NCBI GenBank assembly: GCA_021739695.1
Contig: JAIPBM010000018.1
Location: forward strand, 23,642 to 87,641
Direction of reading: 5' to 3'
Length of the DNA stretch: 64,000 bases
Origin: Flavobacteriales bacterium
GTDB lineage: Bacteria; Bacteroidota; Bacteroidia; UBA10329
Shown here: positions 9,801 to 17,131 of the stretch, one piece after another
Layout of the letters: every line of letters starts with the position of its first letter
Position numbering within the stretch: the first letter of the stretch is position 1
Notes under the pieces: model-generated
The model's database searches: none
Told to the model about the DNA's origin: nothing
The model's input: the letters and a program-made list of their open reading frames with translations, nothing else
Translations under genes and position numbers: made by a program

Positions 9801-10718
9801 AATACCGTGGTAAGCACATTGGCCAACGACCCAGGATCTTCCGTAACGCAATTCAGTGTTCAGAAGAACCTTATATATAAGGGTAAGGCCAGCGTGATCG
9901 ATGGCAATTTCTCGTTCTCTTTTGTTGTACCTAAAGACATTGCTTACAATTACGGCAAAGGCAGGATAAGCTATTACGCGGAAGGAGATGGCACGAATGC
10001 CAACGGCTACTTTGAAGAGTTCATTATTGGAGGCTCGAACAATCAAGCAGCAGCTGACGAAACAGGTCCTTCTGTTCGATTGTATATGAATGACGAGAAT
10101 TTCGCCTATGGAGGGACAACAGACGAAAACCCATCGATGTTTGCCATTGTGGCTGACAGCAATGGGGTAAATACAGTGGGTAATGGAATTGGGCATGACA
10201 TCACTGCCGTGCTAGACGACAACACGAATAACACTATCAATCTCAACGATTTCTATCAAGCGGACCTGAACAGTTATCAAAGCGGGAAAGTGGTGTATCC
10301 GTTCAGCAAACTGAGTGAAGGAACACACAATCTCAAACTCAAAATATGGGATGTTTACAACAACAGTTCTGAAGCGTACACGGAATTTGTTGTGGCAGAA
10401 TCTGCTCAATTAGCGCTGCAGCATGTGCTCAACTATCCAAATCCGTTTACAACAAGAACATCCTTCATGTTTGAACATAATCAACCTTGCAACAGTTTAG
10501 ATGTGCAGGTTCAGGTATTCACAGTATCAGGCAAGTTGGTGAAAACGATAAATGAAACTGTTCTGACCGCTGGATTTAGAAACGACCCAATAGAATGGGA
10601 CGGATTGGATGATTACGGACAGAAAATTGGACGAGGAGTTTACCTCTATAACTTAAAGGTGAAAACACCTGACGGACAGACTGCCGAACAGATAGAACGA
10701 CTGGTCATTCTCAATTGA
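6804..10718 (+). CDS. porU: Type IX secretion sortase PorU (C25-family signal peptidase)
   Basis: A 1304-residue cell-surface cysteine peptidase that removes the C-terminal sorting domain of type IX cargo and attaches the cargo to lipopolysaccharide. A Sec signal (about residues 1-23, ending DVNAQ) leads into an N-terminal beta region. The C25 (gingipain-like) domain spans about 550-940, with the catalytic His815 in TGHGG and Cys849 in TATCEF; the 34-residue spacing fits gingipains. The last roughly 95 residues (LNYPNPF ... GRGVYLYNLKV) form an FlgD-like/sorting-type sandwich. porV follows after 46 bases, its known shuttle partner in the attachment complex. Length is within the range I recall for PorU. 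Confidence 0.95.
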   Translation: MNSFLKFSLSIFFVILVVSDVNAQQNSSLITKVQRLNGLDPVNWKAPIKEVTFDGSEKTHLFFEGAVYLNESSLPSYIRNIRTSSGNSLQASFADIQFEPLTLSEREAIQGIAIESSVRIEVDNYTERKQNYTRVSFVPIRKNPTSGQLEKVVGFRLQTQSIPISETKAAAATGFATSSVLASGNWYKVAVTQDGMFRLTYSDLQNLGLDVASIDPRRINIYGNGGGMLPEANNAFRHDDLEQNAIEVVGEADGSFDQGDYIIFYAKGPNSWIQDSSSCGLFRHQLNLYSDKAYYFLTIDRGMGRRVATENDPASSSTHTVTSFVDYQFHESDQVNLVKSGRQWFGEEFDIQTSYGFDFGFSNVRSSEPAYVAVNFLGKYSSATSYSVKVNGTSVVSSLTINGTSGAYAPQAVAKSSCTEVQLSSGNTNVTVTYNKSGIPSAVGWLDYIEVILKRNLSMSGGQMAFRDLESVGLGNVGEFQIANANGSLRIWETTDPTNVIQRNLTLSGSTGRFKIETDSLRQFMAFNGSSYYTPELIGQVDNQNLHGLSQKNMVIVAHPNFMSEAERLANFHEQNQTNALSVHIVTPQQIYNEFSSGAQDVSAIRDFVRMFYQRSTGWQDMPRYLLLFGDASYDYKDRLPDNTNYVPTYESVESLTPTTSYASDDFYGLLDPQEGNWTTSSNAALDIGIGRFVARTLDDARVFVDKIYRYEELNIASLVTTEACSTGVSTTTSPDWRNRICFVADDEDNNMHLNQADQLATMVDTMYPEYNISKIYLDSYIQESTPGGQRYPEVTIDINNTVQRGSLIINYTGHGGELGWAHERVLGVTDIDSWTNLSDLAVFVTATCEFTRYDDPSRISAGELVHLNPNGGGIALFTTSRLVYSAPNFTLNKNFYLNLLVEQPWGPPTMGDVIRMTKVASGGSVNNRNFSLIGDPAQRLAFPLHDVETLTINSENVNSLTDTINALELVTVTGRMKNRNGQLMPDFTGTVYPTVFDKNTVVSTLANDPGSSVTQFSVQKNLIYKGKASVIDGNFSFSFVVPKDIAYNYGKGRISYYAEGDGTNANGYFEEFIIGGSNNQAAADETGPSVRLYMNDENFAYGGTTDENPSMFAIVADSNGVNTVGNGIGHDITAVLDDNTNNTINLNDFYQADLNSYQSGKVVYPFSKLSEGTHNLKLKIWDVYNNSSEAYTEFVVAESAQLALQHVLNYPNPFTTRTSFMFEHNQPCNSLDVQVQVFTVSGKLVKTINETVLTAGFRNDPIEWDGLDDYGQKIGRGVYLYNLKVKTPDGQTAEQIERLVILN

Positions 10719-10738
10719 TAGTAAAAACCGCAACATGG

Positions 10739-10746
10739 CTATATTT
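10739..10746 (+). promoter_or_regulatory. -7 promoter box TATATTTG before porV
   Basis: TATATTTG matches TAnnTTTG and overlaps the first codons of the longest porV reading (ATG at 10735). That overlap argues that porV starts at the ATG ATG pair at 10765/10768. No good TTTG box is found 19 bases upstream. Confidence 0.4.
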
Positions 10747-10764
10747 GCAGCCCTCAAAAAAGAA

Positions 10765-12066
10765 ATGATGTTCAATTTCAGGCATTTTTCAGCCATCTTA
10801 GTACTAGTGTTATTGTCTCTGGCCTTGAATGCTCAGAACATTCAGACAAAAGATGGTGGTGATGGTTCATTACAGCTTAATACCATAACCACAGCTGTTC
10901 CCTTTCTTATGATTACGCCAGATGCACGCGCTGGTGGCATGGGAGATGTGGGTGTCGCTACCGATCCTGATGGAGCTTCCATTCACTGGAACCCGGCCAA
11001 GATGGCCTACATTCAGAGTAAGATGGGATTTGCCGTGTCTTACACTCCATGGTTGCGAGCATTGGTTCCAGATATCAACCTGGCTTACATCTCAGGTTAT
11101 GGTAAAATCGGAAAAAAAGGAATGCAGACGCTTTCAGGCTCATTGCGCTACTTCTCGCTTGGAAGCATCACATTTACAGATAATCAAGGCCAAACGATAG
11201 GAACCTTCAATCCGAATGAATTTGCAATTGACCTTAGTTATGCACGAAAACTTTCGAAAGAATTCTCTGGTGGTATCGCTCTGCGTTATGTATACTCAAA
11301 TCTTACGGGAGGACTTAACGTTGGTGGAGCGAACACAAAACCCGGCCAAGCTGCTGCGGCCGATGTTTCTTTCTATTACCAGACAGACCGAGTGGAAATC
11401 GGCAAAAAGAAAACCTTGATTTCCGCTGGTTTGAACATCTCGAACATCGGTTCAAAGATGTCTTATACTCAGACTAATCAAGAAGATTTCCTTCCGATCA
11501 ATATGAGGTTAGGTGTTGGTTTCAAATATTTCATCGATGACAGGAACAGTATTGCTGCCTACTTCGATGTCAACAAATTGATGGTACCGACTCCTCCGAA
11601 ATACGATACCGATCCATACATAGACAATTCCTTGCCCCCTGGAGACACGTTAGGCGCCATTGGAAATCCTGCAAATGCCAATCCTAACTACGGAACAATC
11701 ATTGCGGGAAAAGACCCGAACAGAAGTGTTCCAAACGGAATGTTCACATCGTTTGGCGATGCACCAGGAGGTAGCGCAGAAGAACTACGAGAGGTTAATT
11801 ACTCAGTAGGAATTGAGTATTGGTACAATAAGCTTTTTGCTGTTAGAGCTGGTTATTTCCATGAAAATTGGACAAAAGGTAATCGCCAATTTTTCACTGT
11901 TGGAGCAGGAATCCGTTACAATGTATTCGGGCTGGATTTTGCTTATCTGATTCCAACGAAGCAGCAGAATCCACTTCAAAATACACTTCGATTTACGCTC
12001 ACTTTCGATTTCGAGGCTTTCAAAAAGCAGAATAAAGAGAGTAAAGAAAGTAAACCAGAAGATTGA
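10765..12066 (+). CDS. porV: Type IX secretion outer-membrane protein PorV (LptO)
   Basis: A FadL-like outer-membrane barrel that carries type IX cargo from the SprA channel to PorU. The start at 10765 gives MMFNFRHFSAILVLVLLSLA and cleavage after LNAQ (433 residues); the longer ATG at 10735 is disfavoured because a -7 box overlaps it. Family marks are FLMITPDARAGGMGDVG near residue 45, WNPAKMA, ALVPDINLAY and a C-terminal LRFTLTFDFEAF. A lysine/glutamate-rich tail ends the protein. It follows porU closely and overlaps ispF by one base (TGATG), so translation of ispF is likely coupled. The pairing of porU and porV here is the strongest evidence of a functional type IX system. Confidence 0.95.
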   Translation: MMFNFRHFSAILVLVLLSLALNAQNIQTKDGGDGSLQLNTITTAVPFLMITPDARAGGMGDVGVATDPDGASIHWNPAKMAYIQSKMGFAVSYTPWLRALVPDINLAYISGYGKIGKKGMQTLSGSLRYFSLGSITFTDNQGQTIGTFNPNEFAIDLSYARKLSKEFSGGIALRYVYSNLTGGLNVGGANTKPGQAAAADVSFYYQTDRVEIGKKKTLISAGLNISNIGSKMSYTQTNQEDFLPINMRLGVGFKYFIDDRNSIAAYFDVNKLMVPTPPKYDTDPYIDNSLPPGDTLGAIGNPANANPNYGTIIAGKDPNRSVPNGMFTSFGDAPGGSAEELREVNYSVGIEYWYNKLFAVRAGYFHENWTKGNRQFFTVGAGIRYNVFGLDFAYLIPTKQQNPLQNTLRFTLTFDFEAFKKQNKESKESKPED

Positions 12067-12545
12067 TGCAGATCCGAGTCGGATTCGGATATGATGTGCA
12101 CCAATTAGCTCAAGGCGAAGAACTTTGGCTGGGAGGCAAACTGATTCCTTCTGAACTTGGGGCTGTTGGTCATTCCGATGCAGATGTTCTCATTCATGTG
12201 ATCTGTGATGCGCTGCTCGGTGCGGCAAACCTTAGAGACATCGGCTTTCATTTTCCAGATACTTCTGCCGATTTCAAAGGAATAGACAGCAAGATCCTTC
12301 TTAAAGATGTGGTGAAATTGCTGGAAGAAAAAGGTTATTCCATTGGAAATGTGGACAGTACAGTGGCTCTTGAAAAACCAAAAGTCAATCCACATATTGA
12401 CGATATGAAAGCGATTCTTGCGAAGATTTTGAAGGTTGACGAAGATGCCGTTTCAATAAAAGCGACCACGTCAGAAAAAATCGGCTTCGTAGGACGACAA
12501 GAAGGAGTTGCTGCTTTCGCAACAGTTCTCATTCAGAAAAACTAA
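12066..12545 (+). CDS. ispF: 2-C-methyl-D-erythritol 2,4-cyclodiphosphate synthase
   Basis: A 159-residue enzyme of the non-mevalonate isoprenoid pathway; it cyclises CDP-ME 2-phosphate to MEcPP with loss of CMP. The metal site is visible as Asp10 and His12 in GYDVHQ, with a further histidine in HSDADVLIH; ATTSEKIGFVGR and GVAAFA near the end are also typical. The ATG at 12066 shares its A with the last base of the porV stop; a TTG three bases earlier is less likely. dxr, an earlier step of the same pathway, is in this window at about 53 kb, so the organism uses the MEP route. Length matches the family exactly. Confidence 0.96.
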   Translation: MQIRVGFGYDVHQLAQGEELWLGGKLIPSELGAVGHSDADVLIHVICDALLGAANLRDIGFHFPDTSADFKGIDSKILLKDVVKLLEEKGYSIGNVDSTVALEKPKVNPHIDDMKAILAKILKVDEDAVSIKATTSEKIGFVGRQEGVAAFATVLIQKN

Positions 12546-12558
12546 TCTCCAATTTGTA

Positions 12559-13047
12559 ATGGGCGAGTTTTCACTTACGATAAAAGGACTTTCTGTTTCG
12601 CGGTCAGAACTTGCCATTCCAGACTTGCAATTGCTGGAAAAGGCGGAAGATGTTTCCAAGAATGCTTACGCGCCTTATTCTCAGTTTTTTGTGGGAGCTG
12701 CCCTTAGGTTAGATAACGGAACAATTGTTCTTGGCACCAATCAGGAGAATGTTGCTTACCCATCTGGCCTATGTGCTGAACGCGTTGCACTTTTCTCTGC
12801 ATCTACCAATCACCCCAATATTCCTGTCGCTGCCATGGCCATCACAGTAAACACTGCGAAAAGTGTCATTACAGTACCGCTTTCTCCTTGCGGAAATTGT
12901 CGTCAGGTTATTATGGAATATCAACATAAACAGAACCAGCCAATCCGACTTATTCTTGGCGGACAAGGCGACACGGTGTGGATTTTTGAAGATTCAGCTG
13001 CACTTCTTCCGTTCGGGTTCGAGGCTGATTATCTCAAGAATTCCTGA
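12559..13047 (+). CDS. cdd: Cytidine deaminase
   Basis: A 162-residue zinc enzyme that deaminates cytidine and deoxycytidine to uridines in pyrimidine salvage. The zinc site reads CAE (in PSGLCAERVA) and PCGNC, with the catalytic glutamate next to the first cysteine; AYAPYSQFFVGAAL is the usual substrate-pocket stretch. I prefer the ATG at 12559, 13 bases past the ispF stop, over a TTG at 12508 inside ispF. It is the last gene of the porU-porV-ispF-cdd run. In relatives, as I recall, cdd also sits next to porV, so this is conserved order rather than a functional link to secretion. Confidence 0.95.
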   Translation: MGEFSLTIKGLSVSRSELAIPDLQLLEKAEDVSKNAYAPYSQFFVGAALRLDNGTIVLGTNQENVAYPSGLCAERVALFSASTNHPNIPVAAMAITVNTAKSVITVPLSPCGNCRQVIMEYQHKQNQPIRLILGGQGDTVWIFEDSAALLPFGFEADYLKNS

Positions 13048-13116
13048 ACAAGCATTACATCTTGCTGTTTCAGATTGGAATGTAGGCAAAGCCCGCTTAC
13101 CTTTAACTCCGACTTC

Positions 13117-13124
13117 TATTTTTG
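13117..13124 (+). promoter_or_regulatory. -7 promoter box TATTTTTG before pdhA
   Basis: TATTTTTG fits TAnnTTTG and ends 15 bases before the ATG at 13140. A TTG start at 13122 would lie inside this box, so the box decides in favour of the ATG. The upstream TTTG box is not recognisable. Confidence 0.5.
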
Positions 13125-13139
13125 CACAAAACCAAGGTC

Positions 13140-14135
13140 ATGGCCAAAAAGAAATTTGGAAAAGAAACTTATCTGAACTGGTACGAAGAAATGCTGCTTT
13201 GGCGCAAGTTCGAGGAGAAAGCAGGTCAGCTATACATTCAGCAGAAAATCCGTGGATTCTGTCACTTGTATATTGGTCAAGAAGCGGTGTTAGCCGGAAG
13301 TGTGGAAGCGACCGAAGAAGGCGATAAGTTTATCACTGCGTATCGCGATCACGTACATCCAATTGCTCTGGGCGTGCCGGCCAAGAACATCATGGCCGAA
13401 CTTTTCGGCAAGAAAACCGGCATCGTAAAAGGCAAAGGTGGATCGATGCACATGTTCTCAAAAGAGAAGCATTTCTTTGGCGGTCATGGTATTGTTGGTG
13501 GTCAGATTCCATTGGGAGCTGGAATTGCTTTTGCTGATAAATACCGTGGTGAAAAGCACGTAACACTTACTTACATGGGCGATGGTGCCGTGCGTCAAGG
13601 TGCGTTCCACGAAGCCTTGAACATGGCAATGACCTGGAAACTTCCGGTCATTTTCATTATTGAAAACAACAATTACGCAATGGGAACCTCCGTAGAACGG
13701 ACTTCGAACGTAAGCGACCTTTACAAATTGGGCCATGCCTACGAAATGCCCAGCGAAGCCGTGGATGGAATGAGCGTTGAAGCGGTTTACGAAGCGGTAA
13801 AAAAAGCTGCCGACCGTGCTCGTAAGGGCGATGGACCTACATTGCTAGAGATGAAAACCTATCGGTATAAAGGTCATTCGATGTCTGATCCGGCCAAGTA
13901 TAGAACCAAAGAAGAGGTTGAGAATTACAAGAAACAAGATCCGATTCAGCAAGTTCTGGATGTGATTATCAAAAACAAATTTGCATCAGACGAAGAGTTG
14001 GAAGCAATCAATGAACGTGTGAAAGACGAAGTGGAAGAATGCGTAAAATTCAGTGAAGAATCTGCATTTCCGGAAGCATCAGAGTTGTACGAGGATGTTT
14101 ATACGCAGGCAGATTATCCGTTCATTAGAGAGTAA
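13140..14135 (+). CDS. pdhA: Pyruvate dehydrogenase E1 component, alpha subunit
   Basis: A 331-residue thiamine-diphosphate enzyme subunit that decarboxylates pyruvate and passes the acetyl group to the lipoyl arm of E2. The ThDP motif runs from GDGAVRQGAFHEALN to ENNNYAMGT (about residues 150-180), and SMHMFSKEKHFFGGHGIVGG is the usual active-site lead. The start is the ATG at 13140, downstream of a -7 box. The E2 gene follows, but a four-helix-bundle gene has come between them. No E1 beta gene is present in the window; in this phylum it is commonly encoded elsewhere. Length is typical of an alpha subunit of the split E1. Confidence 0.93.
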   Translation: MAKKKFGKETYLNWYEEMLLWRKFEEKAGQLYIQQKIRGFCHLYIGQEAVLAGSVEATEEGDKFITAYRDHVHPIALGVPAKNIMAELFGKKTGIVKGKGGSMHMFSKEKHFFGGHGIVGGQIPLGAGIAFADKYRGEKHVTLTYMGDGAVRQGAFHEALNMAMTWKLPVIFIIENNNYAMGTSVERTSNVSDLYKLGHAYEMPSEAVDGMSVEAVYEAVKKAADRARKGDGPTLLEMKTYRYKGHSMSDPAKYRTKEEVENYKKQDPIQQVLDVIIKNKFASDEELEAINERVKDEVEECVKFSEESAFPEASELYEDVYTQADYPFIRE

Positions 14136-14139
14136 TTAA

Positions 14140-14168
14140 GTCGTAAGGCATAAGTGATAAGTAGTAAG
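14140..14168. repeat. Left arm of inverted repeat flanking the four-helix-bundle gene
   Basis: This 29-base arm begins GTCGTAAGGCATAAG and carries TAAG every 7 or so bases. It pairs with the arm at 14570-14598 at 22 of 29 positions, with conserved TAAG, TAAG and GTAAG blocks. It starts five bases after the pdhA stop and ends two bases before the small gene's ATG. Confidence 0.8.
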
Positions 14169-14170
14169 AA

Positions 14171-14524
14171 ATGGCCATCCAGAAGTTCGAGGACATTATT
14201 GCTTGGCAAAAAGCACAGGATTTAGCTGTTGATGTCTATGAAACCTTTCGAGACATTAAGGATTTCAGTTTTAGAGACCAGATTTGTCGTGCGGCAGTTT
14301 CAATATCCAATAATGTTGCTGAAGGCTTTGATAGAAGTTCAGATGCAGACTTCTCGCGCTTTCTGTACTTTTCAATCGCTTCATGCAGTGAAGTTCGGTC
14401 GATGACCTACTTAGCAGAAAAACTTGGATACATATCTGAAGAAAAACAAACACAGCTACTAAAACAATCTCAAGAAATATCGAAAATCCTTCGAGGATTG
14501 ATAAAATCGATCAATAAGCATTAA
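14171..14524 (+). CDS. Four-helix bundle protein (S23 / 23S rRNA-intervening-sequence family)
   Basis: A 117-residue all-helical protein. FEDIIAWQKAQDLAVDVYE at the start, FSFRDQICRAAVSISNNVAEG in the middle and the closing LRGLIKSI are hallmarks of the family first seen as ORFs in rRNA intervening sequences and related in fold to the Avd accessory protein of diversity-generating retroelements. Its biochemical role is unknown. It lies between pdhA and pdhC, which normally adjoin, and is tightly framed by two imperfect inverted arms (14140-14168, 14570-14598). No rRNA, reverse transcriptase or variable repeat is nearby. The framing suggests a cassette that inserted after the pdhA stop without breaking the operon. 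Confidence 0.9.
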   Translation: MAIQKFEDIIAWQKAQDLAVDVYETFRDIKDFSFRDQICRAAVSISNNVAEGFDRSSDADFSRFLYFSIASCSEVRSMTYLAEKLGYISEEKQTQLLKQSQEISKILRGLIKSINKH

Positions 14525-14569
14525 TGTCAATAATCATGACAAAATTGAATTCAACGTTGCGTTTTATGG

Positions 14570-14598
14570 CTTACGCCTTATTCCTTAAACCTAACGAC
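14570..14598. repeat. Right arm of inverted repeat flanking the four-helix-bundle gene
   Basis: The reverse complement begins GTCGTTAGGTTTAAGG and matches the left arm at 22 of 29 positions. It ends six bases before the ATG of pdhC. The 45 bases between the small gene's stop and this arm hold no further gene. Confidence 0.8.
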
Positions 14599-14604
14599 TA
14601 AAAA

Positions 14605-15864
14605 ATGGCAGAAGTGATAAGAATGCCCAAATTGAGCGACACCATGACTGAAGGCGTGGTGGCTGAATGGCATAAGAAAGTAGGCGATCAGGTTTCTTCG
14701 GGCGAGTTATTGGCCGAGATTGAATCGGACAAAGCCACAATGGAGTTCGAATCGTTCTTTGATGGTGTGCTTCTGTACATAGGGGTTCAAAAAGGAAAAG
14801 CGGCTGTGGTCGATTCCATCTTAGCCATTTTGGGCGAGAAGGGAGAAGATATTTCGGAGTTACTCAATACAGAATCGAAACCAAAACCCGCAGCTGAGGA
14901 TAAAAAAGAGGAAAAGAAAAGCGAAGAGCCGAAACAGCTGACAGAGGAGAAACCTCAGCAAAAAGCAGCACCAATCGCTGCTCAAAAACCTTCCACAGTT
15001 ACTCAATTCTCTTCGAACGGACGTGTAATTGCATCGCCATTGGCCAAAAGGCTAGCTACAGACAAGGGAATTGACATCAATTTAGTACCAGGTTCTGGAG
15101 ATGGCGGAAGAGTTGTCAGGAGAGATATTGAAGCCTTTCAACTTCACGGTCCTTCTGCTGTCAATGCTGTCGAAAGCTTTCATGATGAAGAAGTTTCGCA
15201 GATGCGAAAAACCATTGCGCGAAGATTGGCTGAGAGTAAGTTCACTGCTCCGCATTTCTACTTGACAATGAAAATTGATATGGACTCGATGATGGATGCC
15301 CGCGATTCCATTAATAGCGTTTCCAAAGTCAAAATTTCATTTAACGACCTCGTCATCAAGGCATGTGCAGTGGCACTGAAACAACATCCTCAGGTGAATG
15401 CTGCTTGGATGGGTGATTACATCCGTTATAATCAACACGTTCATATTGGGGTTGCGGTTGCAATTCCAGATGGATTACTTGTTCCAGTGGTGCGATTTGC
15501 TGATACAAAACGACTTAGCGAAATCTCCAGTGAAGTGAAGGATTTTGTGCTTCGCGCCAACGATAAGAAACTTCAGCCTGCCGATTGGCAAGGAAATACC
15601 TTCACCGTTTCCAATCTTGGTATGTTCGGAATTGACGAGTTCACAGCCATCATCAATCCACCAGATAGTTGCATCATGGCAGTTGGCGGCATCGAAGAAG
15701 TTCCTGTGGTCAAAAACGGCCAAATCGTTCCAGGGAATGTGATGAAAGTGACACTTTCGTGCGATCATCGAGTAGTTGATGGTGCTTCTGGTGCCAAATT
15801 CCTGCAAGCCTTCAAAAAATTGATGGAAAATCCGGTGTTGCTGCTGGGTTCATATTCGATTTAA
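14605..15864 (+). CDS. pdhC: Pyruvate dehydrogenase E2 component (dihydrolipoamide acetyltransferase)
   Basis: A 419-residue core protein that carries acetyl groups on lipoyl-lysine and transfers them to CoA. Order of domains: one lipoyl domain at residues 2-80 with the modified lysine in IESDKATMEFES, a lysine/glutamate/proline linker, the peripheral-subunit binding domain around 135-172 (ASPLAKRLATDKGID), and the catalytic domain from about 190 with the active-site histidine in SCDHRVVDGA. Many Bacteroidota E2 proteins have two lipoyl domains, so a single one is at the short end. It would have followed pdhA directly but for the small gene between them. The E3 gene is not in the window. Confidence 0.93.
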   Translation: MAEVIRMPKLSDTMTEGVVAEWHKKVGDQVSSGELLAEIESDKATMEFESFFDGVLLYIGVQKGKAAVVDSILAILGEKGEDISELLNTESKPKPAAEDKKEEKKSEEPKQLTEEKPQQKAAPIAAQKPSTVTQFSSNGRVIASPLAKRLATDKGIDINLVPGSGDGGRVVRRDIEAFQLHGPSAVNAVESFHDEEVSQMRKTIARRLAESKFTAPHFYLTMKIDMDSMMDARDSINSVSKVKISFNDLVIKACAVALKQHPQVNAAWMGDYIRYNQHVHIGVAVAIPDGLLVPVVRFADTKRLSEISSEVKDFVLRANDKKLQPADWQGNTFTVSNLGMFGIDEFTAIINPPDSCIMAVGGIEEVPVVKNGQIVPGNVMKVTLSCDHRVVDGASGAKFLQAFKKLMENPVLLLGSYSI

Positions 15865-15930
15865 ATACGTTGATCTACGGATGATTGTTGATGTTTTAGT
15901 GCATTGATTTGTGTGCTAAACTCAATCGAC

Positions 15931-16407
15931 ATGAAGCATTATTCTCTGATTCTAATCGCCCTAGCTGCTTTTTCATTAACCAGCTGTACAAAAGACTTTG
16001 AAGACGCGAAGTACCGCTGCAAAATGAACGGTGAAGATTTCGTACCTGAAGATGGTCTGATCGATTTCAGTTACACCGAGCAAAGTGGCGATGACAGGGT
16101 TCGAATTCGCGGTACGCGATTGGCCACAAGCAAACTCAGTGGCGATCCATATGGAGAATTAGAAATAAAATTCTCTGTGGATACAGCCAATATCGGCACA
16201 GTTGAACTCGGGTATGATGCAGTATACTATGGCAATAATGAGTGGGACAAAGCATTCAGAAGCACAGCAGCACACCCTGGAACGGTTACAGTTACCAGCT
16301 TAGACCTTATCAACAAGCGTATTACCTGCAATTTTGAAGTTACTATCTATGCTGACGACAGCTCCTCTTTGACACTTACTGAAGGATTCTTCGATCAAAG
16401 TTGGTGA
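15931..16407 (+). CDS. Predicted lipoprotein, first of a sister pair
   Basis: I do not recognise a function. The 158-residue product has a lipoprotein signal (MKHYSLILIALAAFSLTSC, starting at the ATG at 15931 rather than further upstream). The mature part begins with FEDAKYRCKMNG and is then mostly predicted beta strands, ending TEGFFDQSW. The pattern of an N-terminal C-K-x-N-G and a C-terminal strand-turn block resembles the DUF6252-type small lipoproteins of Bacteroidota, but that is only a resemblance. The next gene is clearly its paralogue. Both share a transcript that appears to end at the hairpin at 17049. It probably sits in the outer membrane. Confidence 0.75.
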   Translation: MKHYSLILIALAAFSLTSCTKDFEDAKYRCKMNGEDFVPEDGLIDFSYTEQSGDDRVRIRGTRLATSKLSGDPYGELEIKFSVDTANIGTVELGYDAVYYGNNEWDKAFRSTAAHPGTVTVTSLDLINKRITCNFEVTIYADDSSSLTLTEGFFDQSW

Positions 16408-16474
16408 TTGGATCATCGATCTGGTTCTGAAAAAGAATCTGCATGTGTTCGATTTAAGAACAAATGACCACTGC

Positions 16475-16942
16475 ATGAGGAAGTTTGGCTTTCGGTTGTT
16501 CCTAGCAGCAATCGGATTGATTACGTGTCTAAGTTCTTGCAAAAAGAGTCATTTCGAGAACGCAGCTTTTCATTGTAAGATCAACGGAACGGCCTATTGG
16601 CTTGATCAAGAGCAAATTGCGGTTTCGGTTACTGGAAATCAAAACATCTATATCAAGGTCTCAGCCCTCAATACATCTTCAGGTAAAAGCGACCAACAGA
16701 TCATTTTGGATTTTCAGGGTAATTCAGGAGAAATTACTCCGCTCAACTCGTCCAATACATTTCAGTGGTTCAACAATGCATCGGAGTTTCGTTCTATTTC
16801 AACTGATGCAGGTATTCTTCGTATCGAACAGCTGGACACAATTGAACATCGAATTTCCGGAACGTTCAATCTCACAGCATACGGACGAGAAACAAACTCT
16901 ACTGCAACTATCTCTGACGGCTCTTTCAACCTTCAATGGTAG
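16475..16942 (+). CDS. Predicted lipoprotein, second of a sister pair
   Basis: A 155-residue lipoprotein of unknown function, paralogous to the one just upstream. The ATG at 16475 gives a signal ending LSSC. After it, FENAAFHCKINGTAYW mirrors the neighbour's FEDAKYRCKMNG, and the C-terminal LDTIEHRISGTFNLTAYG and SDGSFNLQW mirror LDLINKRITCNFEVTIYA and TEGFFDQSW. The middle has diverged strongly, which points to an old tandem duplication. Predicted content is beta strands. A good terminator lies about 105 bases downstream. Nothing in the neighbourhood (pdhC before, recG after) hints at a role. Confidence 0.75.
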   Translation: MRKFGFRLFLAAIGLITCLSSCKKSHFENAAFHCKINGTAYWLDQEQIAVSVTGNQNIYIKVSALNTSSGKSDQQIILDFQGNSGEITPLNSSNTFQWFNNASEFRSISTDAGILRIEQLDTIEHRISGTFNLTAYGRETNSTATISDGSFNLQW

Positions 16943-16968
16943 TTAAGAGAATTTAGATCAAATTGGCA

Positions 16969-17031
16969 TTTGGCTGTAGCCAAAGGCGCTACTTTCGACA
17001 CACGCTTTCGGGACCACGGTTCTGGCGGTGT
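16969..17031 (+). other. Possible structured RNA or 3' UTR hairpins
   Basis: Between the second lipoprotein and its terminator are a small hairpin (TTTGGCT / AGCCAAA, 16969-16984) and a longer one, ACACGC at 17000-17005 with GCGGTGT at 17025-17031 around a weaker inner stem. It could be a processed 3' UTR or a small RNA ending at the terminator at 17084. I do not recognise a known RNA family. Confidence 0.25.
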
Positions 17032-17048
17032 ATTTTCATTTGGTTTGG

Positions 17049-17084
17049 CTGCGGCTCTGCGAAAGTGGGGCCGCAGTATTTTTT
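17049..17084 (+). terminator. Rho-independent terminator with GAAA tetraloop
   Basis: CTGCGGCTCTGC and GTGGGGCCGCAG pair over 12 positions (three are G-U) around a GAAA loop, followed by TATTTTTTAG. It ends the lipoprotein-pair transcript before recG. Confidence 0.85.
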
Positions 17085-17131
17085 AGGTGTTTGCTTTCAG
17101 GTCACTTAGCGTATGCCCTTACTTTTAAGCC

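Noticed and set aside
14171..14524. Diversity-generating retroelement or rRNA intervening sequence
   Set aside because: The four-helix family fits, but there is no reverse transcriptase, template repeat or 23S rRNA in the window.
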